Of a DNA stretch of 9,671 nucleotides, positions 1 through 5,346 are shown piece by piece. The number at the start of each line of letters is the position of its first letter. Position 1 is the first letter of the stretch. Origin of the DNA: Microcaldota archaeon (GTDB lineage Archaea; Iainarchaeota; Iainarchaeia; Iainarchaeales; JAGVWC01); contig JAHJAQ010000061.1 in the NCBI GenBank assembly GCA_018813975.1, positions 1 through 9,671 of the forward strand. Reading direction: 5' to 3'. The notes beneath the pieces are model-generated. The model worked only from the letters and a program-made list of their open reading frames with translations, was not told the origin of the DNA and did not search any database. A program made the translations under genes and the position numbers.

Positions 1-613
1 AGAAAATTATTATGGCAGGCAATAACTGGACAAACCCATAAAAAGAATAAATTATAGCAGGAACTAAAGCAGAGAAAAATTCTGCAGGTGTGTTGGTTGC
101 ATAACCTTTGATAATTTCGTATCCAAAAAAATACATCATTATTAATAATAGTATTGCGGCACCCCCGGCACCCACCATCGCCCCTTCTATAGCTAGAATA
201 AAATATAAAATTATTCCAATAATTTTCTTAGTCTTGGATGGGTTTTTTTGCTTAATGCCTATTTTTCTGCTAAAGAAGAAAAAAGGCAGAAAGAGCAGAA
301 GTATGATTCCGATCAATATCCCTAAAAAATTTGTTTCCAATCTAACCATTATTTGAGTGCCAATAATACTTCCAATAACAGCAATAATCGCTAGAGGTAC
401 CGCCATCTTCCAGTCTATCTTTTTAGACTTCCAGTATTGCCGAATAGCAGAAATAAATGTGCCAACATCGCCAACTTTATTGATCGCAATAGCCGATTGG
501 GGCGGAAAGCCCAGAAAAAGAAGTGCTGGAATTGAAATCATTCCCCCGCCCCCGACAGTAGCCCCTAAAAATCCGGCAACTAGTCCAATAATGAAAATTA
601 TAATTTCTTGCAT
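1..613 (-). CDS. TSUP (TauE/SafE) family membrane permease, partial
   Basis: This reading frame starts at the ATG complementary to 611-613 and stays open to the left window edge, so about 204 N-terminal residues are visible and the C-terminus is missing. It is very hydrophobic. It carries the two glycine-rich signatures typical of the sulfite exporter TauE/SafE superfamily: GATVGGGG near residues 17-24, inside the first helix, and GAMVGAGG near residues 143-150, in the second half. A basic loop with the sequence SRKIGIKQKNPSKTKK separates the halves. The family exports or imports small anions such as sulfite, sulfonates or sulfoacetate across the cytoplasmic membrane; the substrate here cannot be told. 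A TTTAAA box lies about 30 bases upstream, so the gene is probably transcribed on its own. The two-half repeat structure is as seen in the family, and the 613 start places the first glycine motif where it is expected. Confidence 0.85.
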   Translation of the reverse strand, partial: MQEIIIFIIGLVAGFLGATVGGGGMISIPALLFLGFPPQSAIAINKVGDVGTFISAIRQYWKSKKIDWKMAVPLAIIAVIGSIIGTQIMVRLETNFLGILIGIILLLFLPFFFFSRKIGIKQKNPSKTKKIIGIILYFILAIEGAMVGAGGAAILLLIMMYFFGYEIIKGYATNTPAEFFSALVPAIIYSFYGFVQLLPAIIIF

Positions 614-639
614 AGAATAAATAAAAATAGCGTTACTTG

Positions 640-645
640 TTTAAA
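640..645 (-). promoter_or_regulatory. TATA-like box for the TSUP permease gene
   Basis: TTTAAA, within the palindrome GTTTAAAC at 639-646, is centred about 30 bases upstream of the ATG at 613. This is the spacing expected for a leaderless archaeal transcript. It lies in the 124-base gap after the alanine dehydrogenase gene and is downstream of a likely terminator. Confidence 0.45.
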
Positions 646-711
646 CAATGCTTCGTTAAAAATTAGAAAAGGAAAATTCAATTGCAACCAATCCATTTTC
701 TTGAGCCATTC

Positions 712-738
712 AAAAAGAGCGTGAGTTTGAATAAACTC
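712..738 (-). terminator. Hairpin plus T-run after the alanine dehydrogenase gene
   Basis: A 6-bp stem (GAGTTT at 723-728 with AAACTC at 733-738, loop of four) directly follows the stop codon on the minus strand. A run of five T (complement of 712-716) comes a few bases later. This fits transcription termination of the dehydrogenase gene and separation from the permease gene. Confidence 0.4.
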
Positions 739-1841
739 TACAATAGTTCTTCCACCTTCACCCAGTTTCTTTCAAATGCTTCTGCTACTTTTTGATTGGT
801 GATTTGACCGTTAATTACATTCAAGCCATTCAAAAAAGAATTATCTTCTTTTAGGGCGTGTAATTCTTTTTCCGCCAAGCGCTTTACAAACGGAAAAGTA
901 GCGTTTGTTAAGGCAATAGTGGAAGTGCGGGGAAAAGCGCCCGGCATATTCGCCACACAATAATGAATAACACCGTGCTTTTCGAACACGGGATTTTCAT
1001 GCGTGGTTGGTTGGGAGGTAGCAATACAACCGCCCTGGTCAATCGCTACATCCACGATAACAGAACCTCTTTGCATTTTTTGCACGAGTGCTTCCGATAC
1101 TAAAGTGGGTGCTCTTGCACCCGTAGCATAAACCGCTCCCACTAACAAATCAGCAGTTGGAACAATTTTTTCAATATTTTCTGGAGTGCTTTCTACTAAT
1201 TTGGCATTTGGAAACAATTCTTGTAATTCTGGAATTCTGGAGGGTTTGTGCACCAACAAAGTTACTTTAGCACCTAACGCCGTTGCAATCCAAGCCGCAC
1301 TCCTTCCAACCACTCCAGTTCCCAATATAACCACGTGTGCTCCTTCCACACCAGAAACACCGCTAACCAGAATTCCTTTTCCCCCCGCAAACTTGGCTAA
1401 AAAATAAGTGCCCATTAAAGTAGCCATTTTTCCCGCTACCTCTGACATCGGGGCTAATAAGGGATGCTTGCTTTTTTCACCAATCGTTTCATAGGCAATA
1501 CACGTTGCCTTGCTTTTAAGCATGGCATCCAATAAGGGTTGGCTCGAAGCAAAATGAAAGTACGTGAAAATAATTTGTTCTGGCTGGATTAAATCAAACT
1601 CTGGGGACAAGGGTTCTTTTATTTTTACAATTAGTTTGGCTTCTTTCCAAACGGTTCGAGCATAGGATTCTATTTGAGCGCCAGCCTTTTCAAAATCCTC
1701 GTTTGAAAACCCGCTTCCAATTCCAGCATCTTTTTCCACTAAAACCGTGTGACCTTCTTGCACCAAGCGGTATGCGCCTTGGGGGGTTAAACCCACGCGA
1801 TTTTCATTATTCTTGATTTCTTTTATGGTTCCCACAATCAT
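738..1841 (-). CDS. ald: Alanine dehydrogenase (bacterial Ald type)
   Basis: A 367-residue protein, close to the usual length of about 370. It is predicted to catalyse reversible oxidative deamination of L-alanine to pyruvate and ammonia in the cytoplasm. The N-terminal substrate domain has the conserved KEIKNNENRV motif. By position and context, the catalytic set known from the Mycobacterium tuberculosis enzyme is present: Arg15, Lys75 (in VKIKEP), His96, and an Asp at 268 in VDVAIDQGG. The Rossmann motif GTGVVG lies at 174-179, and the family block CVANMPGAFPRTST is near the C-terminus. One oddity is that the position at the end of the second beta strand, normally an Asp that binds the NAD ribose, is Val197 followed by His-Lys-Pro-Ser-Arg. 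This could change cofactor preference. Many archaea use an unrelated ornithine-cyclodeaminase-type alanine dehydrogenase, so this copy may have been acquired from bacteria. The related transhydrogenase alpha subunit is a less likely alternative. Confidence 0.93.
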   Translation of the reverse strand: MIVGTIKEIKNNENRVGLTPQGAYRLVQEGHTVLVEKDAGIGSGFSNEDFEKAGAQIESYARTVWKEAKLIVKIKEPLSPEFDLIQPEQIIFTYFHFASSQPLLDAMLKSKATCIAYETIGEKSKHPLLAPMSEVAGKMATLMGTYFLAKFAGGKGILVSGVSGVEGAHVVILGTGVVGRSAAWIATALGAKVTLLVHKPSRIPELQELFPNAKLVESTPENIEKIVPTADLLVGAVYATGARAPTLVSEALVQKMQRGSVIVDVAIDQGGCIATSQPTTHENPVFEKHGVIHYCVANMPGAFPRTSTIALTNATFPFVKRLAEKELHALKEDNSFLNGLNVINGQITNQKVAEAFERNWVKVEELL

Positions 1842-1867
1842 AGTACCCGATGCTCCAAAAAATCATT

Positions 1868-1897
1868 CAAAATAGAGGGGCTCCTTCTAGTTTAAAA
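1868..1897 (-). promoter_or_regulatory. Candidate promoter of the alanine dehydrogenase gene
   Basis: On the minus strand two AT-rich boxes are possible: TTTTAAA (complement of 1891-1897), about 53 bases before the ATG, and CTATTTTG (complement of 1868-1875), about 30 bases before it. The first would give a leader of roughly 25-30 bases that contains GGAG (complement of 1853-1856), 11 bases before the ATG. The second would give a leaderless message. The sequence does not decide between them. Confidence 0.3.
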
Positions 1898-1938
1898 GGG
1901 GTTCTGGTGCAAAAAGAAAAAAATCGTTGAAAAGCGAA

Positions 1939-2445
1939 TTACCATCTTTTTCGAATACTAAAATAGCCACGGCTTTGTTTTCGAAACTCTTCAGAGTATG
2001 TGTAAAGATAGGCTACAATGCCCAGCACGATTAAAAACAAGAACACATTAAACGGCCATGCAATAACGTTGTATTCTGAATCCAAATAAATAAAAGTAGC
2101 CACCACCAGCACCATAATCAAAAAAAACTCGAGCACTAGCAAGGCCGGAATTTGAGGTACTTTTTTGGCAATACCTAATTTTTCTTTTGTGGTTTTTTTA
2201 ACAAAATTACGGTTCGCAAAAACATACAACAAAATGGCAAGACCCGCCAGAATAACAGAAATGGTTGCCACAAACAAAAACTTGTTTAAGGGAGCGGGAA
2301 TCAAATCAATTTCCGGGCTTACATACACAATCAAGCCCAGTATCAGGGTCAACACTAGAAGAATCTCCACCCATACCAAGAGCGCAAAAGACTTGCTTTT
2401 CTGGGCGCGCAACAAGCGCTTTTTCAGTTTTTTCCGTACTACCAT
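1939..2445 (-). CDS. Four-helix membrane protein with internal duplication
   Basis: No known family is recognised. From the chosen start the protein is 168 residues: a very basic N-terminus (MVVRKKLKKRLLRAQKSK), then four predicted membrane helices in two pairs. The two halves resemble each other. Each begins with ALLV, then a Glu and a hydrophobic helix ending in an acidic loop (SPEIDLIPAPLN in the first, DSEYNVIAWPFN in the second). Each continues with an FLF-type helix and a charged tail. This suggests duplication of a two-helix unit. The frame is open up to 2496, but the ATG at 2445 is preferred because a TATA-like box (complement of 2471-2478) lies 29 bases upstream, and the extra 17 residues lack charge patterning. 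The protein ends in a basic SIRKRW. Topology is probably both termini inside, by the positive-inside rule. Function is unknown; it may work with the neighbouring membrane genes. Confidence 0.65.
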   Translation of the reverse strand: MVVRKKLKKRLLRAQKSKSFALLVWVEILLVLTLILGLIVYVSPEIDLIPAPLNKFLFVATISVILAGLAILLYVFANRNFVKKTTKEKLGIAKKVPQIPALLVLEFFLIMVLVVATFIYLDSEYNVIAWPFNVFLFLIVLGIVAYLYTYSEEFRKQSRGYFSIRKRW

Positions 2446-2470
2446 ACTGCAAAAAAAGCGGATTTGTAGA

Positions 2471-2478
2471 ATAAAAAA
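2471..2478 (-). promoter_or_regulatory. TATA-like box for the duplicated membrane protein gene
   Basis: TTTTTTAT on the minus strand is centred 29 bases before the ATG at 2445. It supports that start over the upstream ATG at 2496, which lies on the far side of the box. Confidence 0.4.
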
Positions 2479-2501
2479 CCAGCACCCCATTAGCAATTCA
2501 G

Positions 2502-3365
2502 TTAGAAGCGATGGGTTTCCCGCGCTTCTGGAGGGGCTCGGCGGTTTTTTCTTCTTTGCCTACGGTCTCCTCTTGACCCACGCCTTTCTTCTCCACCTCG
2601 GCGCTCTGAAGCAGGAATAATTTGTTCTCCATCCACTGTTCCACGAACCACTTTGCCAGTTTTAGAATTTATCACAATAAGACCCCCTTTTTTCTCTTTG
2701 GATAACCTAATAACTAAATCTAATGTTTTGGGCGGAAGCTTGGAGAATCTAAAACCGTTATTTTCCACATCTGCCATAACAAAGTTGTGTTTCTTCGAAT
2801 CAGCTAATTCTCGCAATTTTGGAATATTAGTCCTATCCAAAAAATCTTTTACTACTGCAATACTCCCACTAGTTTTCTTAATGGCCTTACTGCTAATAAT
2901 TTTTATTGCCACAATACCTCCTGCTGCAGCCACCCCAGGAGCTAAAGATAAAAGTGGGTTTGGTAATATGAACGCGATAGGAGAAATAGCAGCAGCACCC
3001 AAAAAATACCCTGCCGGATATAATTTCCCTTTATTTCTCTTCCAAAAAACGCTTTTTCGAAGATTCCTAAAAGCCAACTCAATTTCCGGACCAGAATTCC
3101 CAAATTCTCTGAAAGGAACAAAAACTTCGCCTGGCAAAAAAGGTGTTCTTCTCTTCGGAAGAACTTTTTTCGCTGGAGCTCGAACAAAACGATCAATATG
3201 TCTTCTAACGGTTGGACTGGTGGTGTGCTGGTCTGCCTTGTTGGCTAAAACGCGCAAGCCCCAGCCCGCCTTTAAGCGCGCTCCTCTTACTAAAGAACGA
3301 TTTCGACGACCGCCACGAAGACTTGCCCGCTTTTTTTGCAGAACCGGATTTTTACCAGGCGCCAT
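2502..3365 (-). CDS. Basic membrane-anchored protein with Arg/Gly-rich tail, unknown function
   Basis: A 287-residue protein of no family I recognise. Residues 1-75 are strikingly basic (LRGGRRNRSL, KKVLPKRRTP), followed by a short acidic-aromatic stretch around FVPFREFGNSGPEIELAFRN. A hydrophobic hairpin at about 118-157 could be one or two membrane segments. Residues 165-252 look like a compact alpha/beta domain, with FVMADVENNGFRFSKLPP and GGLIVINSKTGKVVRG. The last 35 residues are dominated by Arg and Gly (ERRGGEERRGSRGDRRQRR). The ATG at 3365 is preferred over the one at 3380 because the TATA-like box at 3387-3395 lies 26 bases upstream of it but only 11 from the other. Basic tails of this kind suggest nucleic-acid, ribosome or acidic-lipid contact, but that is inference. 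It ends 56 bases before the next membrane gene. Confidence 0.65.
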   Translation of the reverse strand: MAPGKNPVLQKKRASLRGGRRNRSLVRGARLKAGWGLRVLANKADQHTTSPTVRRHIDRFVRAPAKKVLPKRRTPFLPGEVFVPFREFGNSGPEIELAFRNLRKSVFWKRNKGKLYPAGYFLGAAAISPIAFILPNPLLSLAPGVAAAGGIVAIKIISSKAIKKTSGSIAVVKDFLDRTNIPKLRELADSKKHNFVMADVENNGFRFSKLPPKTLDLVIRLSKEKKGGLIVINSKTGKVVRGTVDGEQIIPASERRGGEERRGSRGDRRQRRKNRRAPPEARETHRF

Positions 3366-3386
3366 GATAGAATAGGACATTCAATG

Positions 3387-3395
3387 ATTAAAATA
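3387..3395 (-). promoter_or_regulatory. TATA-like box for the basic membrane protein gene
   Basis: TATTTTAAT on the minus strand is centred 26 bases before the ATG at 3365, the spacing expected of an archaeal TATA box with a near-leaderless start. It sits in the 29-base gap after the HExxH gene. Confidence 0.45.
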
Positions 3396-3409
3396 GCTAC
3401 TGAAAACAA

Positions 3410-3940
3410 CTAGCCAGCAGCAATGATAATGAACAATACCGCCCACACCAGGCGCAAGAAAAAAGCATAATTGAATAAGAGAATAAAACCAAGAACAAGG
3501 ACCAAGGGAATAAAAACAAAGGGAATCGTTATCAGCCACGCCAGTTTTACTAGAATAGAATTTTTGTCAAAAATCTTTTCACGATACGAATCCACAAAAG
3601 CCTCAAACGCATTTTCCGCATCCTCTTTAGAAGGAAAAGCCAATAACACGAGAGAAGCCCCAAACCAAAAAAACACTATTCCCAAAAAATCCCATGCTGA
3701 AAAAGAAAGAAACGATTGTTGCAAAAACCAAAAACCCAGGACATTTCCCAAAACAAAAGGGGCTAATGAAATAATCAATCCGGCTAGCGCCCCTGGCTTG
3801 TCATGCTTGACAAAAGCCTCGCTCGTGCCAAACCACTTGACCTTGTGAACCCTGGTTCCTGTAAGTAGACAGCCCAGAACATGCGCAAACTCGTGCACGA
3901 CCATACCTGGCAACAAAACAAGGCTCTTCCAAAAACCCAT
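3410..3940 (-). CDS. Small membrane metalloprotease-like protein (HExxH)
   Basis: A 176-residue integral membrane protein with HEFAH at residues 16-20, the HExxH zinc signature, placed in the first hydrophobic segment as in M50 (site-2-protease-like) and related membrane zinc-protein families. After it comes a soluble stretch (TGTRVHKVKWFGTSEAFVKH) that in such families forms a beta sheet. Then come helices near 50-73 and 84-102, a charged loop FPSKEDAENAFEAF whose Asp107 could be the third metal ligand, and two or more C-terminal helices at about 129-175. The classical M50 NPDG-type second motif is not seen, so activity is uncertain. The short size fits the compact bacterial and archaeal HExxH membrane proteins, most of which are uncharacterised. 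It could be an intramembrane protease or a non-proteolytic relative. A TATA-like box lies about 36 bases upstream. Confidence 0.7.
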   Translation of the reverse strand: MGFWKSLVLLPGMVVHEFAHVLGCLLTGTRVHKVKWFGTSEAFVKHDKPGALAGLIISLAPFVLGNVLGFWFLQQSFLSFSAWDFLGIVFFWFGASLVLLAFPSKEDAENAFEAFVDSYREKIFDKNSILVKLAWLITIPFVFIPLVLVLGFILLFNYAFFLRLVWAVLFIIIAAG

Positions 3941-3970
3941 TATAGCACCGAAATAACTAGCGAATTGGCG

Positions 3971-3980
3971 TTAATAAATA
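3971..3980 (-). promoter_or_regulatory. TATA-like box for the HExxH membrane protein gene
   Basis: TATTTATTAA on the minus strand is centred about 36 bases before the ATG at 3940, which predicts a leader of around 10 bases. Confidence 0.35.
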
Positions 3981-3996
3981 GCTCGTCTAATTTGGG

Positions 3997-4067
3997 TTTT
4001 CTCCAGTCTCCCGTTTTTTGCTGGAGCAAAAAAGGGCCCATTCGAACAAAGTTCGAATCGGGTTTTT
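3997..4067 (-). terminator. Hairpin terminator region after the winged-helix regulator gene
   Basis: ATTCGAAC (4040-4047) and GTTCGAAT (4051-4058) form a perfect 8-bp stem with an AAA loop. CCC (4037-4039) with GGG (4060-4062) extends it past one bulged C. On the minus strand it is followed by six T (complement of 4028-4033), and on the plus strand by five T (4063-4067), so it could stop transcription from either side. A second hairpin follows on the minus strand: CTCCAG at 4001-4006 with CTGGAG at 4021-4026, flanked by TTTT and AAAA. The regulator gene ends at 4082, just upstream. Confidence 0.5.
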
Positions 4068-4081
4068 CAAAAGGCTGATAA

Positions 4082-4516
4082 TCATTCTTCTACGCTTAAT
4101 CCTTGTTTTTCATCGATTTGTTTGGCGCGATTCTTGATTTTGTCAAAAATCCTGTCAATATCCTCTTCAATTTCCTCTATCGTGCGCACCATGGACTTAC
4201 TCCTGCTGGAATAATATCTTCCATGACGCACCACCAAGCCAGAACGCAATAAATTATTCAAATGATTGATAACCGCGCCCCTGCTCATACCCACTTGATC
4301 CGCAATTGCAGTACTCGTAAGGGCTTGGCCATTTTCCGTTGCAGTCACGATTTCCTTAAACACAGCTGCCGCGGTTTTTTCCTTGTCAATAACCTCAAAA
4401 AAGCCCAAAGACTGGCAGATCCAGTTCAATTCTTCTTCCAAATTATTCGAAAAGGGGGGTTCTACCCTTCGAATCATCAATCGAAAAGAAGCCCTACGAA
4501 TGGGTTGAATAGGCAT
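4082..4516 (-). CDS. Winged helix-turn-helix transcriptional regulator, divergent from grpE
   Basis: A 144-residue predicted DNA-binding protein. Residues 45-62 form a helix that leads into the HTH, where ALTSTAIADQVGMSRGAVIN (65-84) matches a helix-turn-recognition helix. The recognition helix continues as HLNNLLRSGLV, followed by a wing (VVRHGRYYSSRSKS, about 95-108) and an acidic/basic C-terminal coiled coil (TIEEIEEDIDRIFDKIKNR) that probably dimerises. This architecture resembles ArsR/MarR-like archaeal regulators. The start at 4516 is supported by a T-rich TATA-like box 29 bases upstream; an internal Met14 is the alternative. It is transcribed away from grpE, with 87 bases between the start codons, so it is a reasonable candidate for controlling the heat-shock operon and its own gene. 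Archaeal heat-shock repressors such as Phr of Pyrococcus are winged-helix proteins, but I see no specific match to Phr. The target is inferred from position only. Confidence 0.8.
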   Translation of the reverse strand: MPIQPIRRASFRLMIRRVEPPFSNNLEEELNWICQSLGFFEVIDKEKTAAAVFKEIVTATENGQALTSTAIADQVGMSRGAVINHLNNLLRSGLVVRHGRYYSSRSKSMVRTIEEIEEDIDRIFDKIKNRAKQIDEKQGLSVEE

Positions 4517-4540
4517 AAAGTATAACGGCCAAAGAAAGCC

Positions 4541-4549
4541 TTAAAAAAA
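4541..4549 (-). promoter_or_regulatory. TATA-like box for the winged-helix regulator gene
   Basis: TTTTTTTAA on the minus strand is centred about 29 bases before the ATG at 4516. It supports that start and a near-leaderless message. Confidence 0.4.
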
Positions 4550-4564
4550 GATTGTTCAAGAAAG

Positions 4565-4595
4565 GTTGTAAAAGTCCAGATAGTTTAGACGTTTT
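4565..4595 (+). promoter_or_regulatory. Candidate promoter and dyad operator of the grpE-dnaK-dnaJ operon
   Basis: TTGTAAAAG (4565-4573) is a TATA-like box about 34 bases before the grpE ATG. Just downstream, an imperfect dyad spans about 4574-4590 with GTC and GAC ends, further matching positions inside, and AAA/TTT flanks. It lies between the box and the start codon, where a bound repressor would block transcription. This is a candidate binding site for the divergent regulator; the symmetry is weak. Confidence 0.3.
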
Positions 4596-4603
4596 GGTGT
4601 TTT

Positions 4604-5167
4604 ATGAAACAGCCCCTGTCCCACAACCCGAATCCAGGCCAAGAGCCCTCTTCACCTCAGAAAAGGCCCGAAAACCACTCTAAAACGCACGAAAAGAGTT
4701 CCAAAAGCCAAAAAAATGGGGTAAAACTCGAAGAAACAGTAGCAGAACTCACAGAGTTATTACAGCGCAATCGAGCAGAATTCGAAAACTATCAAAAAAG
4801 AACCGAAAAAGAAAAACAAGTCCTTTTGGCATTGAGTAAGGCTGAAACCATTCAGGGATTATTACCAGTATGGGATTCCTTGGAAGAGGCTTTGCGTCAT
4901 GCAGAAGCCTCTGAAAAAAAAGCCTTGGAACCCATTGCCCAACAGTTCAAAGAAAGCCTTCAAAAAATGGGCTTGAAGCCCATGGAAAGCAAGGGAAAAA
5001 AATTTGATGCCCACCAACACGATTGTTTGATAACCGAGCACAACCCTTCCAAACCAGAAGAAATTGTTTTGGAAGAATTGCAAAAAGTATTTTGGTTGAA
5101 TGACCAGGTATTACGTCATGCCAAAGTAAAAATAAACAAGATTGAAAAAGAAAAGGAAGGCGAATAA
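4604..5167 (+). CDS. grpE: Nucleotide exchange factor GrpE
   Basis: A 187-residue GrpE, the exchange factor that releases ADP from DnaK. The first 38 or so residues are a disordered, Pro/Ser/Lys-rich tail. A coiled coil runs from about 41 to 118 and contains the family signature AEFENYQKRTEKEK (58-71). The C-terminal beta-wing domain (about 120-180) carries GLKPMESKGKKFDAHQHDCL and the closing motif LQKVFWLNDQVLRHAKVKI, matching the family pattern GY-x-x-x-(D/N)-x-VLRPA-x-V with small changes: Gly-Tyr is replaced by Val-Phe-Trp, and the usual Pro by His. It is the first gene of the heat-shock operon. The message is probably near-leaderless: the ATG at 4604 follows a TATA-like box by about 34 bases and no Shine-Dalgarno is evident. 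Two bases separate its stop codon from the start of a small ORF. Confidence 0.95.
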   Translation: MKQPLSHNPNPGQEPSSPQKRPENHSKTHEKSSKSQKNGVKLEETVAELTELLQRNRAEFENYQKRTEKEKQVLLALSKAETIQGLLPVWDSLEEALRHAEASEKKALEPIAQQFKESLQKMGLKPMESKGKKFDAHQHDCLITEHNPSKPEEIVLEELQKVFWLNDQVLRHAKVKINKIEKEKEGE

Positions 5168-5169
5168 AA

Positions 5170-5298
5170 ATGGAACAAAATAAAAAAGCTGAAAAGACTG
5201 CAAAAAATGTTCATATCCCGGGGTTTGATGATGAAAAAACCCCTACGGAAATACCGTTTCCGGGGCCAGGCATAAAACGTTTTTTCATGGCAGCATAA
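5170..5298 (+). CDS. Possible 42-residue small protein between grpE and dnaK
   Basis: A small reading frame begins two bases after the grpE stop codon and ends 48 bases before dnaK. It encodes 42 residues: a Lys/Glu-rich start (MEQNKKAEKTAKN), then a Pro/Gly-rich part (VHIPGFDDEKTPTEIPFPGP) and a basic-aromatic end (GIKRFFMAA). The tight spacing suggests translation coupled to grpE. The purine-rich sequence ahead of the ATG (GGAAGG near 5156-5161) could serve as a weak ribosome site. No family is recognised. The same bases form several inverted repeats, so this could instead be a structured RNA element or a degenerate gene remnant. It is in the dnaK frame, but two in-frame TAA codons, its own at 5296-5298 and another at 5302-5304, rule out a fusion. 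Confidence 0.4.
   Translation: MEQNKKAEKTAKNVHIPGFDDEKTPTEIPFPGPGIKRFFMAA
5217..5288 (+). promoter_or_regulatory. Alternative-hairpin element upstream of dnaK
   Basis: Several pairings compete here. GGGGTTT (5220-5226) pairs with AAACCCC (5237-5243). CGGAAA (5246-5251) pairs with TTTCCG (5257-5262), extended past a two-base bulge by CCC (5241-5243) with GGG (5263-5265). ATGAAAAAAC (5231-5240) is an exact 10-base inverted repeat of GTTTTTTCAT (5279-5288). The first hairpin uses bases needed by the other two, so the structures exclude one another. The dnaK Shine-Dalgarno lies 43 bases downstream of the last arm. This could be an operon-internal RNA switch, a processing site or chance; no known RNA family is recognised. 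Confidence 0.3.
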
Positions 5299-5331
5299 AA
5301 ATAAAAAAATTACAAGAATGTTTGAATCTAC

Positions 5332-5337
5332 AGGAGG
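5332..5337 (+). promoter_or_regulatory. Strong Shine-Dalgarno of dnaK
   Basis: AGGAGG ends nine bases before the dnaK ATG at 5347. It is the only full-strength ribosome binding site seen in the window and fits an internal operon gene, in contrast to the leaderless-type starts elsewhere. Confidence 0.8.
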
Positions 5338-5346
5338 AACCAAAAA

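Noticed and set aside
2446..2496. Longer N-terminus for the duplicated membrane protein
   Set aside because: The TATA-like box at 2471-2478 falls inside the extension and is correctly spaced for the ATG at 2445. No promoter fits the longer start.
2653..3375. A long plus-strand reading frame of 240 codons
   Set aside because: It lies wholly opposite the basic membrane protein gene, has no promoter or ribosome site, and its composition reads as the antisense of that gene.
4037..4062. GTTCGAATC, resembling a tRNA T-arm
   Set aside because: The bases form a simple palindromic hairpin with T-runs on both sides. No acceptor stem, D-arm or anticodon arm can be built around it, so it is better read as a terminator.
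5230..5240. ATGATGA, resembling the C box of an archaeal C/D box guide RNA
   Set aside because: No CTGA D box follows at a suitable distance, and no C'/D' pair is present.
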